Positions 36,296 to 45,084 are shown, counted from the first letter of the stretch. The stretch: 58,093 bases of DNA from Alphaproteobacteria bacterium (GCA_025451095.1 JANWLB010000084.1:1-58093), one strand, 5' to 3'. Notes: generated by a model not told the origin, from the letters alone. Made by a program: numbers and translations.

Positions 36296-37339
36296 TCAGC
36301 TTTCTTCCGTCAGAAGACTATTCTGCAGCCCTGCCCGCGGCTTCAAACCCAGGTATTTGTACCCCTTTTCCGACAGAACGCGCCCGCGCGGTGTACGCTG
36401 CACCAGCCCCTGCTGCATCAGGTAAGGTTCAATGACGTCCTCAACCACATCGCGCTGGTCGGCCAGCGCGGCCGCCAGCGTTTCCACGCCCACCGGCCCG
36501 CCCCCGTAATTCTCGGCGATGCAGGAGAGATAGCGGCGGTCCATAGCGTCCAGCCCGGCGCCGTCGACATCCATTTTCTGAAGCGCGCCGTCCGCCGTCT
36601 GCGCGTCGATCTTTCCGGCTTTTTCCACATGAGCAAAATCGCGGACCCGGCGCGTCAGGCGTCCGGCGATACGCGGCGTACCCCGCGAACGGCGGGCGAT
36701 TTCCAGTGCGCCCTCGGGAGTCAGCGCCATGTTCAGGATTCCCGCCGTGCGCTGCACGATCTGGGTTAGTTCTTCCGGTCCGTAAAACTCCAGCCGCAGC
36801 GGAATCCCAAACCGGTCTCGCAAAGGATTGGTGAGCAGGCCGCTGCGCGTCGTCGCGCCGATAAGCGTGAAAGGTGGCAGGTCGATCTGTACGGAACGCG
36901 CCGCCGGCCCCTCGCCGATGATGATATCGAGCTTGTGATCCTCCATCGCGGGATAAAGGATTTCCTCAACCGCCACGTTGAGGCGGTGTATCTCGTCAAT
37001 GAAAAGGACGTCGTTCGCCTCAAGATTGGTCAGGATCGCGGCCAGATCGCCCGCACGCGCCAATACGGGCCCGGAAGTCGCCCGGAAACCCACTCCCAGC
37101 TCCCGCGCGATGATCTGCGCGAGCGTCGTCTTGCCCAGACCGGGGGGGCCGAACAAAAGCACGTGATCCATCACGTCGCCGCGCGTTTTGGCGGACTGGA
37201 TAAAAACACGCAGATTGTCGCAAAGGGCTTTTTGCCCGATAAAATCGGTGAGCTTTAGAGGACGCAAACTGCCTTCATCATCGGCATCCCGCTCCTGTTT
37301 CGACCGTTCAAGGTCCTGGTTTTTCTGTGGGCGACTCAT
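36296..37339 (-). CDS. ruvB: Holliday junction branch-migration ATPase RuvB
   Basis: Hexameric AAA+ motor, 347 residues from the ATG at 37339 ([11 protein letters not shown]); an in-frame upstream start at 37375 adds 12 unconserved residues. The family core runs [19 protein letters not shown], Walker [10 protein letters not shown], Walker [10 protein letters not shown], sensor [19 protein letters not shown] and the C-terminal winged helix ending [13 protein letters not shown]. It is separated from ruvA by three paralogous membrane-protein genes on the same strand. Confidence 0.97.
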   Translation of the reverse strand: MSRPQKNQDLERSKQERDADDEGSLRPLKLTDFIGQKALCDNLRVFIQSAKTRGDVMDHVLLFGPPGLGKTTLAQIIARELGVGFRATSGPVLARAGDLAAILTNLEANDVLFIDEIHRLNVAVEEILYPAMEDHKLDIIIGEGPAARSVQIDLPPFTLIGATTRSGLLTNPLRDRFGIPLRLEFYGPEELTQIVQRTAGILNMALTPEGALEIARRSRGTPRIAGRLTRRVRDFAHVEKAGKIDAQTADGALQKMDVDGAGLDAMDRRYLSCIAENYGGGPVGVETLAAALADQRDVVEDVIEPYLMQQGLVQRTPRGRVLSEKGYKYLGLKPRAGLQNSLLTEES

Positions 37340-37381
37340 AACGCCGATTTTAGGCGGGAAAGGCGCGGAAACCAACCTATT

Positions 37382-37855
37382 TCAGGGCGAAAAAGCCGGT
37401 TTTTCGGGAGATTTTTGCGGCGCTGTCAAATAACCCGTTACGGCACGCAGGCAGCTGACCACCGGTTTTGCCGGAAAAAGACAATCAGTGGCGATGGAAG
37501 GCGCGGATGGCCTGTACTGGTAATCAGGCATTGAAGCGTAGCCTATCGTCCCGGCCGCGAAAATTGCCGCCAGCGTCCCAGCCGCGTATGTTCTTGCAGG
37601 AGAAAGGCCCGCGCGCACGCCTGCGATAAATGTTGACACACCCCCTGCGGCAACACCCGCAAAAAATCCGGGAAGAACGCCGGCAAGGCCGCCAGTAAGC
37701 CCGCCCACCGTAAGACTGAGCGCCGCAAAAGTCAGAAAATTCGCCGAGGCACGGCCCGCTACTTCAGTTATTTCCGGGGCATCAAAAGGAGCGTCGCCCG
37801 CTCCGCTGAAAAATCCGCGCCACTCAAGTCCTGTTCCTATTCTCTCCGGCTTCAT
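37382..37855 (-). CDS. Small membrane protein, third of a tandem paralogue trio
   Basis: Not recognised. 157 residues from the ATG at 37855, chosen because GAGGGAG lies five bases upstream; a GTG at 37861 is the other option. A Gly/Ala-rich hydrophobic core (about 37-110) looks like two or three membrane segments with GxxxG spacing (GGLTGGLAGVLPGFFAG). The C-terminal block DCLFPAKPVVSCLRAVTGY is nearly identical to that of the two preceding genes. Co-directional with ruvA, upstream of ruvB by 42 bases. Probably membrane-embedded with a periplasmic or cytosolic Cys-x8-Cys motif. Confidence 0.8.
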   Translation of the reverse strand: MKPERIGTGLEWRGFFSGAGDAPFDAPEITEVAGRASANFLTFAALSLTVGGLTGGLAGVLPGFFAGVAAGGVSTFIAGVRAGLSPARTYAAGTLAAIFAAGTIGYASMPDYQYRPSAPSIATDCLFPAKPVVSCLRAVTGYLTAPQKSPEKPAFSP

Positions 37856-37865
37856 AACCACTCCC

Positions 37866-38372
37866 TCAATTCATGTTAAATTTAGGCGCGGAACTTCCAA
37901 CACGATTTTGCCTAAAAAGACTTCCTGTCAGGGCCTTCGCGCAACTGATGACCGGTTTTGCCGGAAAAAGACACTCCTCGATCGCTGAAGGAGTTTTTGT
38001 CCTTTCGGATTCAAAATCTGCGAAGGAATGAATGACAAGCCCCAGGGCGGCAGCCGTGAACGTGGCCGCTATGCCAATGCCGGAATGGATTTTCCGGGAG
38101 CTGAAGCCTTTCAGATCCATGTGTTCATAAGTCAGGGCTCCCGCTACCAGCGCCGCGACGTATCCCGGAAAGACGGCCTGCAGGCCGCCGGTCAGAAAAC
38201 CTGTCAAAGCGCCGATCCCCATCGTCGCCAGAACGCCCACCTCGGGATTTTTGAATTCATGCTCGTCGCGGGGCTTGCGGGGTGACGGAACAAATTTGTT
38301 TTCGCCTTTGCGATCGTCGTCCAGACCCAGATCCATCGGCCAGGGCGGCATCATGAAGGGAACGAACACCAT
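37866..38372 (-). CDS. Small membrane protein, second of a tandem paralogue trio
   Basis: Not recognised. 168 residues. The N-terminus (about 1-42) is charged and unlike its sisters. The hydrophobic part (about 44-115) includes GALTGFLTGGLQAVFPGYVA, matching TGGLAGVLPGFFAG of the third copy. The C-terminal motif reads ECLFPAKPVISCAKALTG. GGGAG precedes the ATG. Seventeen bases follow the first copy and ten bases precede the third, so the trio is one transcription unit. Confidence 0.8.
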   Translation of the reverse strand: MVFVPFMMPPWPMDLGLDDDRKGENKFVPSPRKPRDEHEFKNPEVGVLATMGIGALTGFLTGGLQAVFPGYVAALVAGALTYEHMDLKGFSSRKIHSGIGIAATFTAAALGLVIHSFADFESERTKTPSAIEECLFPAKPVISCAKALTGSLFRQNRVGSSAPKFNMN

Positions 38373-38389
38373 GAGACAATCTCCCGTGT

Positions 38390-38947
38390 CTATCTTGAGG
38401 GTGCGCTGAATTTATAGCCTGTAACGGCTTCAACGCAGCTAACAACCGGCTTTTTCGGATACAGGCAGCTTTCAACAGCATCCGCCGGGAAAGCATGAAA
38501 TCGTTCATACCGGGCGGCATGCCCCGCATGAACTGCCAGCCCTACGACCGCTGCGGCAAATGTCGCGGCCAGCGTTTTGAAGACAGCGCGCGTTGCCGGA
38601 GCCCGGTTTTCTGTTGCAATTTCGCCGGCTAAAGAACCAGATACCCCGGCTGCCATACCGATAAGCACTCCCCTGACTCCACCTGTGAAAACTGCTACGG
38701 CTGAACCCAGCGTGCCATAAGTCAAAAAGGCGGGTGCCACATAGGCACCAAAAAGCAAAAACATTCCGGCCAGGGGCGGCATCTCTGCAATATCATCAAG
38801 AATAGTATCATCGTGACGACCTTCGGCAGGCCGCTCGAGTTTAAGCACAGCAGCGCGGTCATTGTCGTGAGGCGCTATGATTGGAGGCGCGGCAGGGCGC
38901 TCTTCATAATGGTGAAGGTCGCTTTCGTAAGCTGAATAAACGCTCAT
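38390..38947 (-). CDS. Small membrane protein, first of a tandem paralogue trio
   Basis: Not recognised. 185 residues with a longer acidic, His-containing N-terminus (about 1-55), then hydrophobic Gly/Ala-rich segments (about 58-145) and the C-terminal block SCLYPKKPVVSCVEAVTGY. GGGGAG and AGGATC precede the ATG. It starts 71 bases after the ruvA stop, on the same strand. The three copies are diverged in the N-terminus but share the core TGG-(x)4-PG and the Cys motif, so they derive from one ancestor. Confidence 0.8.
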   Translation of the reverse strand: MSVYSAYESDLHHYEERPAAPPIIAPHDNDRAAVLKLERPAEGRHDDTILDDIAEMPPLAGMFLLFGAYVAPAFLTYGTLGSAVAVFTGGVRGVLIGMAAGVSGSLAGEIATENRAPATRAVFKTLAATFAAAVVGLAVHAGHAARYERFHAFPADAVESCLYPKKPVVSCVEAVTGYKFSAPSR

Positions 38948-39018
38948 GATCCTAGTCTCCCCTGATTTGTCAGAGGATATAGCAGGAACGATACACTATG
39001 TCCAATATTGAGGGGGGC

Positions 39019-39636
39019 TTAATGCGCCAATTCTTTAAGTGCCAGACGAATAAGATCCTGTAGGCTTTTGTTATCATTTGATTTTTGTCCCGCCTGAAGC
39101 ACGGCCTGATAGGCATCGGCCCGGCCATACCCAAGATTCACAAGGGCGGATACGGCATCGTTATCGATGCTGCCGGGCGCGTCTTTCGTGATGGCAGCAC
39201 CCTTGCCCTGTTTCGCCGGAACGGCCACCGCCAGCTTACCCGCCTTGTCTTTAAGCTCCGTGACGATCCGCGTGGCCAGCTTTGGACCCACACCTTCCGC
39301 CTGACGAAGGGCGGCGGCATCGCCGGCGGCAATGGCAAAGCCCAGCTGATCCGGCGCGCAAACGCTCAAAATCGCCAACGCGGCTTTCGGACCCACGCCC
39401 TGCACGCTGTACAGGAGCCGAAACCATTGCTGCTCCACTGCGTCAATGAAACCATAGAGCGTAATGGCGTCCTCGCGCACATGCGTGTCGATCAGGAGAG
39501 TCAGCGCATCACCCGGCTGACCGGCGCGGCCCAGCGTGCGGCGGCTGGCATGAACGCCATAGCCCACGCCGCCGACATTCAGGATCAAAATATCCTCCGC
39601 CACGGAGTCCAGCAAACCTGAAAGTTTTGCGATCAT
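39019..39636 (-). CDS. ruvA: Holliday junction DNA helicase RuvA
   Basis: Junction-binding partner of RuvB, 205 residues. OB-fold N-terminus MIAKLSGLLDSVAEDILIL, two helix-hairpin-helix motifs (QGVGPKAALAILS; EGVGPKLATRIVTEL), acidic-pin region and the C-terminal RuvB-binding domain (ALVNLGYGRADAYQAV). The ATG at 39636 overlaps the ruvC stop by four bases, fixing the start; the frame to 39681 lies inside ruvC. Confidence 0.96.
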   Translation of the reverse strand: MIAKLSGLLDSVAEDILILNVGGVGYGVHASRRTLGRAGQPGDALTLLIDTHVREDAITLYGFIDAVEQQWFRLLYSVQGVGPKAALAILSVCAPDQLGFAIAAGDAAALRQAEGVGPKLATRIVTELKDKAGKLAVAVPAKQGKGAAITKDAPGSIDNDAVSALVNLGYGRADAYQAVLQAGQKSNDNKSLQDLIRLALKELAH

Positions 39637-40124
39637 AAAGCCTTCACCTTTGCCCTGAACGACGCGTGATGGGCATGGCATATGGCCACGGCCAGAGCGT
39701 CGGCTTCATCTTCGCCTACCTTGCCGCTTTTGGGCAATAGGGTACGTATCATCATGCCCACCTGCTCCTTGGCGGCATGTCCCGCGCCGACAACGGATTT
39801 CTTGACGAGGTTTGTCGGATATTCCGCCACCTCCAAACCGCTGCGGGCCAGCGCCACGATCGCCGCCCCCCGGGCCTGCCCGAGCTTCAGCGCCGAAAGC
39901 GCGTTCTTGTTCATAAAGGTTTCCTCAATCGCCGCGACATCGGGCCGGGACTCGGCAATCGCGCGCGCTATACCGGCGTCAATCTCGGCCAGCCGGGCAT
40001 AAAGAGGTAGCCCCGCCTGAGTTTTGATCAGGCCGCAGCCGACGAAAATGAGGCGGTTTTTATCTGCCTCTATCAGCCCCCAACCGGTTTTCTGCAGGCC
40101 CGGATCAATCCCCAGAATACGCAT
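39633..40124 (-). CDS. ruvC: Holliday junction resolvase RuvC
   Basis: Endonuclease of the RNase H fold, 163 residues from the ATG at 40124. The catalytic acids are in MRILGIDPGLQKTGWG (Asp7), IEETFMNKN, and the C-terminal EDEADALAVAICHAHH. Upstream in-frame residues to 40166 are unconserved. First gene of the minus-strand run to tolB. Confidence 0.96.
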   Translation of the reverse strand: MRILGIDPGLQKTGWGLIEADKNRLIFVGCGLIKTQAGLPLYARLAEIDAGIARAIAESRPDVAAIEETFMNKNALSALKLGQARGAAIVALARSGLEVAEYPTNLVKKSVVGAGHAAKEQVGMMIRTLLPKSGKVGEDEADALAVAICHAHHASFRAKVKAL

Positions 40125-40197
40125 GATTCTTGCACTCCCTTCCCATATTCTATATGCTCCCGCCATTCACAGCCATAGGCAAATTATGGAGCAAAGC

Positions 40198-40722
40198 ATG
40201 GGCGAACCGATAGCAGTTCTGGCAGATCAGTCCGGTGATGAAATCCGGGACCCTGACGCGCAAAAAAGACAGTTCGTCCGTCAGGTATTCGCAGAAGTCG
40301 CCCGGCCGGCAATACAAGGCCCCCTGGGACGCGCCGTTCATGCCCGCAACCCTCTGCCCTTTCTGACGCCGCATTTTACGCAGGGCGCCATGGAAGAGAT
40401 CATCGGTAAAAGCGTCAACCGGTGGATTGAACTTCTTGAACTGCAGCTTAAAAGGAATGGCGCTTCCCTGCTCGATGCATCTCTGATCCCATCCGTTCTC
40501 GACAGAAAATCAGGACAGGGGTTTTTGGATTTTCTGGCTGACAAGCATCCCGGGAAGGATATTGAGGCCTCTCTCGGCATCATGACGAAATTCGCCAACC
40601 GCCTTTTCGTCGGGGTGGCTCGTGTCGATCTGCCTCACGGCATGACCATAGAAAAAGCGCCGGGTGGTTACTACAAACTGCAGAGATCGCCCCGGGCGCT
40701 CGTACCGGCTGTGGCCGCCTGA
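40198..40722 (+). CDS. Orphan protein, first of a second paralogue pair
   Basis: Not recognised. 174 residues from the ATG at 40198 (TATGGAGCAAAGC upstream; another ATG is at 40186). Soluble, mixed helical, no signal peptide. Shares with the next gene the region LLDxxLxP, GxxFLDxLxxxHP and IMxxFAxxxxxGxxRVDLxHxMxxEKAPxxxY, clear evidence of tandem duplication. Divergent from ruvC with a 73-base gap holding the promoter. Followed by its sister 37 bases later. No function assigned. Confidence 0.78.
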   Translation: MGEPIAVLADQSGDEIRDPDAQKRQFVRQVFAEVARPAIQGPLGRAVHARNPLPFLTPHFTQGAMEEIIGKSVNRWIELLELQLKRNGASLLDASLIPSVLDRKSGQGFLDFLADKHPGKDIEASLGIMTKFANRLFVGVARVDLPHGMTIEKAPGGYYKLQRSPRALVPAVAA

Positions 40723-40759
40723 AGGTTTGGATAAAGACTTATACAAAGGAGATAGCTTC

Positions 40760-41275
40760 ATGCTTACAGAACCACGCGGCGGCGGTATTCCCCCGGGAAG
40801 ATCTCCTGAAGAAAGAAGAGCCGACACTCACAAGATTGTAGTGCTCAAGGGTCTTTTTTCCAATGCCGCCTTTCCCTTTATTGACGCCGCCTTCACAAGA
40901 ATTGCGGCGGCTAATCAGTTTGACCCGCGCGAAACGGAAGAATTCGTGATGATGGAAAGCGAGTCCTTTATCGAGGCCGCGTTTTATGACTGGTACAACC
41001 GCCTGCACAGCCAGGTCAGCCATGGCGGCCCTGTACTTCTTGACAGGCGGCTTATGCCCACCATTCCCCATCCTGAGACCGGATATTCCTTTCTCGATAC
41101 GCTGGGAGCCGAGCATCCCGAACATGACCGGAATGCCTGCTGGGAGATCATGTCAGCTTTTGCACGCCTTGTGTGCAAAGGACAAGAGCGGGTCGATCTG
41201 GGGCACGATATGATCGTTGAGAAAGCCCCCTATCAGCTCTACAGGGTATCAATTCAGAAAAGGCAGCCGCAATAA
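40760..41275 (+). CDS. Orphan protein, second of a second paralogue pair
   Basis: Not recognised. 171 residues; AAAGGAGAT upstream selects the ATG at 40760. The Pro/Gly-rich N-terminus (about 1-20) differs from the sister; from about residue 85 the two align well, ending in ERVDLGHDMIVEKAPYQLYRV. Likely one unit with its sister and the small gene 15 bases downstream. Confidence 0.78.
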   Translation: MLTEPRGGGIPPGRSPEERRADTHKIVVLKGLFSNAAFPFIDAAFTRIAAANQFDPRETEEFVMMESESFIEAAFYDWYNRLHSQVSHGGPVLLDRRLMPTIPHPETGYSFLDTLGAEHPEHDRNACWEIMSAFARLVCKGQERVDLGHDMIVEKAPYQLYRVSIQKRQPQ

Positions 41276-41290
41276 CATAGGAGAATTTAA

Positions 41291-41488
41291 ATGGCCGACG
41301 GGATGAAAGATCAGATACTCAACGCGTTAAGGACTTCCGGAACGCTGTCGCTGGGCGATCTGATCAAGAAAGTACAAGAACAGGGAGCGGTGGAGCCGGA
41401 AGCAATCAAGATTGCTGTTCTGCCTCTTATTATTTCTGACCAGGTGGAGCTGACGTCGAACCGACAGCTGCGCCTTCATCCGCAGTAG
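41291..41488 (+). CDS. Small 65-residue protein
   Basis: Not recognised. AGGAG precedes the ATG. The sequence MKDQILNALRTSGTLSLGDLIKKV ... LPLIISDQVELTSNRQLRLH has the helix-turn-helix-wing pattern of a small winged-helix domain, so DNA or protein binding is possible. It is the third gene of the orphan unit 40198-41488 and is convergent with yebC, 27 bases away. Confidence 0.65.
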   Translation: MADGMKDQILNALRTSGTLSLGDLIKKVQEQGAVEPEAIKIAVLPLIISDQVELTSNRQLRLHPQ

Positions 41489-41515
41489 CGGTCTTTAATA
41501 AACAAGATATCGAAT

Positions 41516-42271
41516 TCATCCGGCCGCCAGCAACTTCTCCATCACTTCATCGCTGACCTCGAAGTTGCAGGTGACGGTCTGCACGTCGTCATTATCTTCC
41601 AGCGCCTCAATGAGCGCCATAACGCTTTCCGCCTGTTCCCGGCCTACCGGCGCCATGACGGTCGGCCGCCAGACCAGGCCTGAGCGCTCCGGCTCCCCGA
41701 ATTTTTTCTCCAGCGCGTCGCGCGCAGCAGCGAAATCAGCCGGACTGGTTGTTATTTCATGTATCTCCCCTGCGCTTTCACAATCATTCGCCCCGGCCTC
41801 GACGGCAGCTTCAAACATTTTTTCGGCGGGCGCCCTGGCCGCGGGATAAACGATCTGACCCACGCGCTCGAACATAAAACTGACCGAATTACTTTCGCCC
41901 AGATTACCGTCGTGCTTGGTGAAGGCCGTCCTCATTTCCGCGGCTGTCCGGTTCCGGTTGTCGGTAAGCACATCCACGATCAGGGCCGCGCCGCCTGGTC
42001 CGTAACCTTCGTAGCGGACCTCCTCGTAATTCTCCGTCCCGCCGGCGCCTGTCGCGCTGTCGATAGCGCGCTTAATCCTGTCGTTGGGCATATTCACCTC
42101 CCGGGCGGCGACAATCGCGCTGCGCAGCCGCGGATTGGCCGACGGGTCGCCGCCGCCCAGCTTGGCGGCTACGGTGATCTCCCGCTGCACCTTGGTAAAA
42201 ATTTTTGCCCGCTTTTTGTCCTGGGTGCCTTTGCGGTGCATGATGTTCTTGAATTTGGAATGGCCGGCCAT
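41516..42271 (-). CDS. yebC: YebC/PmpR family regulator
   Basis: 251 residues from the ATG at 42271 ([27 protein letters not shown]), the universal YebC start; the frame to 42331 is unconserved. YebC-type proteins act as transcriptional regulators or, in recent work, as factors that relieve ribosome stalling at proline stretches. Adjacent to ruvC-ruvA in many bacteria, here with the orphan unit in between. Confidence 0.95.
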   Translation of the reverse strand: MAGHSKFKNIMHRKGTQDKKRAKIFTKVQREITVAAKLGGGDPSANPRLRSAIVAAREVNMPNDRIKRAIDSATGAGGTENYEEVRYEGYGPGGAALIVDVLTDNRNRTAAEMRTAFTKHDGNLGESNSVSFMFERVGQIVYPAARAPAEKMFEAAVEAGANDCESAGEIHEITTSPADFAAARDALEKKFGEPERSGLVWRPTVMAPVGREQAESVMALIEALEDNDDVQTVTCNFEVSDEVMEKLLAAG

Positions 42272-42453
42272 AAGAACCTCTCCGTACTGCTTGATTTCAT
42301 AAAACCTGCCCGATCCGGCGGGTGATCTCAAGTGTGTTTATGAATGTGCTCTATTTCCCAGGTAAATTGCCAAAGTATATGCCAAAGTGGCATTTACGCT
42401 TTTCCCGCTCTGGTGGTATACTAAAACACCGTTTTGTAAAATGGGCGGAGATT

Positions 42454-43092
42454 GTGACCTATCAGTTCAACCGGATCACGGTTCTTATCGTCGAAGACAA
42501 CCAGCTGATGCTGGATATCACCAAGTCTCTCCTTCTCACGTTTGGCGTGGGCCATGTCATTGGCGCCCAAAACGGGGAAATCGGATTCAAGCGGTTCTGT
42601 GAATATAATCCGGACATCGTCATCGCCGACTGGATGATGAAACCGATAGACGGCATTTCCTTTACCCGCCGCGTGCGCGGCGACCCATTAAGTCCCAATC
42701 CTTATGTCCCGGTCATTTTGATGACAGGATTCAGCGAGCGCCGGCGCGTGTTTCAGGCGCGTGATGCCGGGGTCACAGAATTTCTGGTCAAGCCCTTCAA
42801 TGCCCGCGACCTTTATAAGCGAATTGCGCAGATCATCGAAAGACCGCGCCAGTTTGTCAGGTCCACCGACTTTTTTGGCCCCGACCGACGCCGGCGCCGC
42901 ACAACTGACGATTATGAAGGACCGCTGCGCCGGGAGACAGACATCTATCAGACCGATATCCTCAAAATCATGAAAGAACAGCAGGCGCTGGCCCACGCCA
43001 CGCTGCAAAAAGTCCGCGAGTCGGAAAATATCGGCAAGGGAGAAAAGTTTGATATCGAGAAAAAAAGTCCTGTATCGGAGACCGATAGATGA
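42454..43092 (+). CDS. Response regulator with basic C-terminal extension
   Basis: 212 residues from GTG 42454 (GGGCGGAG upstream); an in-frame ATG at 42322 would add 44 unconserved residues and overlap the yebC leader. Receiver domain about 6-125 with the acidic pair VEDN, phospho-acceptor Asp in IVIADWMMKPIDG, Thr in LMTGF and Lys in LVKPFN. After it comes a short linker with FFGPDRRRRR and a charged tail, not a known DNA-binding domain. Its stop overlaps the next start (ATGA), so the two are translationally coupled. Confidence 0.88.
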   Translation: MTYQFNRITVLIVEDNQLMLDITKSLLLTFGVGHVIGAQNGEIGFKRFCEYNPDIVIADWMMKPIDGISFTRRVRGDPLSPNPYVPVILMTGFSERRRVFQARDAGVTEFLVKPFNARDLYKRIAQIIERPRQFVRSTDFFGPDRRRRRTTDDYEGPLRRETDIYQTDILKIMKEQQALAHATLQKVRESENIGKGEKFDIEKKSPVSETDR

Positions 43093-43673
43093 AGATCACC
43101 GGACCGCCGTGGCAGGATAAGAACTATTACAACCAGGAGCGTCGCCGTCAGGCGGAATTCGTTCGGCCGCCCAACACACTTAAAGCCAAGGTTGGCTCCG
43201 GAGGTTTAAGCGATGATGTTCTGGACAAGGCGCAAGCCCTGCTGGAGACAAACGCGGTCGATTTCCTGCCGCTGGCGGAGGTCTATCTGTCCTCCCTGAT
43301 GGACGGGGTTGAAAATGCGCGCGACGCCCGGCCTGACGATGAGGATAACGAAGCGATTATCGCCGGCATGCTTTACCCGGGGATTCAGCTCAAGGCCAAT
43401 GGTGGCATGTTCCGCTATGATCTTGTGACCCAGGCCGCCGACCGGCTGGTCCAGTTCCTTGAAGCGATTATTGAGCCGGATCCCGATGCGCTGGAGATTG
43501 TGCTGGCCTTTCACACAACCCTGCGCGCCATTCTCACGGGCCGGGTACAGGGCGACGGCGGCCAGCACGGCGGCGCGCTGATGAAGGCTCTCGACGAGGC
43601 CTGTCTGCGTTATTTCGACCGCTATCCCTACAACCGGTCATCGGTTAACCAGGCTTATATCGACAATTTTTAG
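43089..43673 (+). CDS. Hypothetical protein coupled to response regulator
   Basis: Not recognised. 194 residues, soluble, helical from about 40 to 175, with a charged Tyr/Arg-rich N-terminus (WQDKNYYNQERRRQ) and acidic middle. Starts inside the stop of the response regulator by four bases (ATGA), so it is probably its effector or partner. Its last four bases overlap the convergent phosphoesterase gene at 43670. This regulator-orphan pair recurs in alphaproteobacteria as far as I recall, but no function is known to me. Confidence 0.8.
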   Translation: MKITGPPWQDKNYYNQERRRQAEFVRPPNTLKAKVGSGGLSDDVLDKAQALLETNAVDFLPLAEVYLSSLMDGVENARDARPDDEDNEAIIAGMLYPGIQLKANGGMFRYDLVTQAADRLVQFLEAIIEPDPDALEIVLAFHTTLRAILTGRVQGDGGQHGGALMKALDEACLRYFDRYPYNRSSVNQAYIDNF

Positions 43674-44485
43674 GATTCAGGGACGGCCTGTTTCAGGCGT
43701 CCTCCGACACGAACCATATCGATCCGCGTCGCCTTGCCTGTCGCATCATCCGTATCGATCATAACACCGCAGACCGTAGCCTCGCCCTCCGCCGGCGTAA
43801 ACCGCTCGGTCGGCATTTTGCGAACAAAGCGGAGGACGGGAATATCCTTTCTGACGCCTATCACGCTGTCGTAATCGCCGCACATGCCCGCATCCGACTG
43901 ATAGGCTGTTCCGCCCGGCAGGATCTGGACATCTGCGGTCGGTGCATGGGTGTGAGTGCCGATCACTGCCGACACGCGTCCATCGAAATTATGGGCGAAT
44001 GACATTTTTTCGCTCGTGGCTTCGGCATGAAGGTCAACAAAAATAGCACTGGCCGTGCGGCCCAGCACGTGTCCCTTCAGAAGCTCCTCGACCAGGGCGA
44101 AAGGATCGTCCAGCGTATCCATGAACAGACGTCCCATGACATTGACGATCAGGATTTTACGGCCGTCCGCCAGCTCATGCATATACACACCATTGCCCGG
44201 CGTGCCTTTAGGATAGTTCAGAGGCCGCAGCAGGCGCGGATCCTTGTCGATATAAGCGATGATGTCGCGCTGATCCCAGACATGATTGCCCGTGGTAATG
44301 CAATCGGCCCCGTCCTTATAGAACTGTTTGCAGATATCGTCCGTGATGCCGGCGCCCTTGGCCGCGTTCTCGCCGTTGACAATTACCACATCGGGTTTCA
44401 GGTTTTTTTTAAGTCCTGGAAGATGCTTGCTGACCGCGTCCCGGCCCGAGCGGCCCATGACGTCGCCGATAAAAAGAATTCTCAT
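43670..44485 (-). CDS. YmdB-family metallophosphoesterase
   Basis: 271 residues, the TIGR00282/YmdB type that hydrolyses 2',3'-cyclic nucleotides in Bacillus. Metal ligands are visible in MRILFIGDVMGRSGRD (Asp8), VNGENAAKG, TTGNHVWD (Asn-His), and the IGTHTHAPTAD loop near residue 175. Thirteen bases upstream lies the cyclo-ligase gene on the same strand, a conserved alphaproteobacterial order with zapA. Confidence 0.93.
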   Translation of the reverse strand: MRILFIGDVMGRSGRDAVSKHLPGLKKNLKPDVVIVNGENAAKGAGITDDICKQFYKDGADCITTGNHVWDQRDIIAYIDKDPRLLRPLNYPKGTPGNGVYMHELADGRKILIVNVMGRLFMDTLDDPFALVEELLKGHVLGRTASAIFVDLHAEATSEKMSFAHNFDGRVSAVIGTHTHAPTADVQILPGGTAYQSDAGMCGDYDSVIGVRKDIPVLRFVRKMPTERFTPAEGEATVCGVMIDTDDATGKATRIDMVRVGGRLKQAVPES

Positions 44486-44498
44486 ACGCTGTCTTTCT

Positions 44499-45068
44499 TT
44501 AGTTGAACTGATGGGCCTTTTGCGGCGTGATCACCCAATCCAGCTTCTGGTCGTGCTCTTCGACCGGAAGACTGAACAGCACTGCCTGCTTGGCATAGCC
44601 CAGCCCAACTGCCGTGATATTCTTTTTCTGCCGCAGCGCCTGCAGCGTGGCGTCGTAATAACCGCTGCCATAGCCAAGCCGGTAGCCCCGGCGGTCGAAC
44701 GCCAGCAGCGGCACCACCACTATATCCGGGTCCACCCATTTTGTTTTCTGGTCGATAGCGGGATGCTGGACTTCGTAGGGGCCGACAACGAGAGGAACAT
44801 TTTCGTTCCAGGCGGCGAACTTCAGTTCGCGCGAGCCTTTTTGTATCACCGGCAACGCGCAAGTGAATCCCTGTTTCAGAAGCTGCTCGGTGATCGGACA
44901 GACATCGAATTCACGTCCCTTGGGCCAATAGAGAGCGACGACCTGCCCTTTTTGCGGTTTGAGCGTATCAAAGAAAAGCGTGCAGGCGGCTTCGGTGTCT
45001 TCGCTTCCGGGATCGATGCGGTCACGGTGCCGCAGGGCTTCATGCCTCAGGGAGTTTTTATCGGCCAT
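44499..45068 (-). CDS. 5-formyltetrahydrofolate cyclo-ligase
   Basis: ATP-dependent enzyme turning 5-formyl-THF into 5,10-methenyl-THF (YgfA/Fau). 189 residues with LAFDRRGYRLGYGSGYYD (about 126-143), the nucleotide-binding signature. GAAGGA precedes the ATG. In many proteobacteria the 6S RNA gene lies immediately upstream on the same strand; a matching candidate is seen here. Confidence 0.93.
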   Translation of the reverse strand: MADKNSLRHEALRHRDRIDPGSEDTEAACTLFFDTLKPQKGQVVALYWPKGREFDVCPITEQLLKQGFTCALPVIQKGSRELKFAAWNENVPLVVGPYEVQHPAIDQKTKWVDPDIVVVPLLAFDRRGYRLGYGSGYYDATLQALRQKKNITAVGLGYAKQAVLFSLPVEEHDQKLDWVITPQKAHQFN

Positions 45069-45084
45069 ATTCCTTCACATAATA

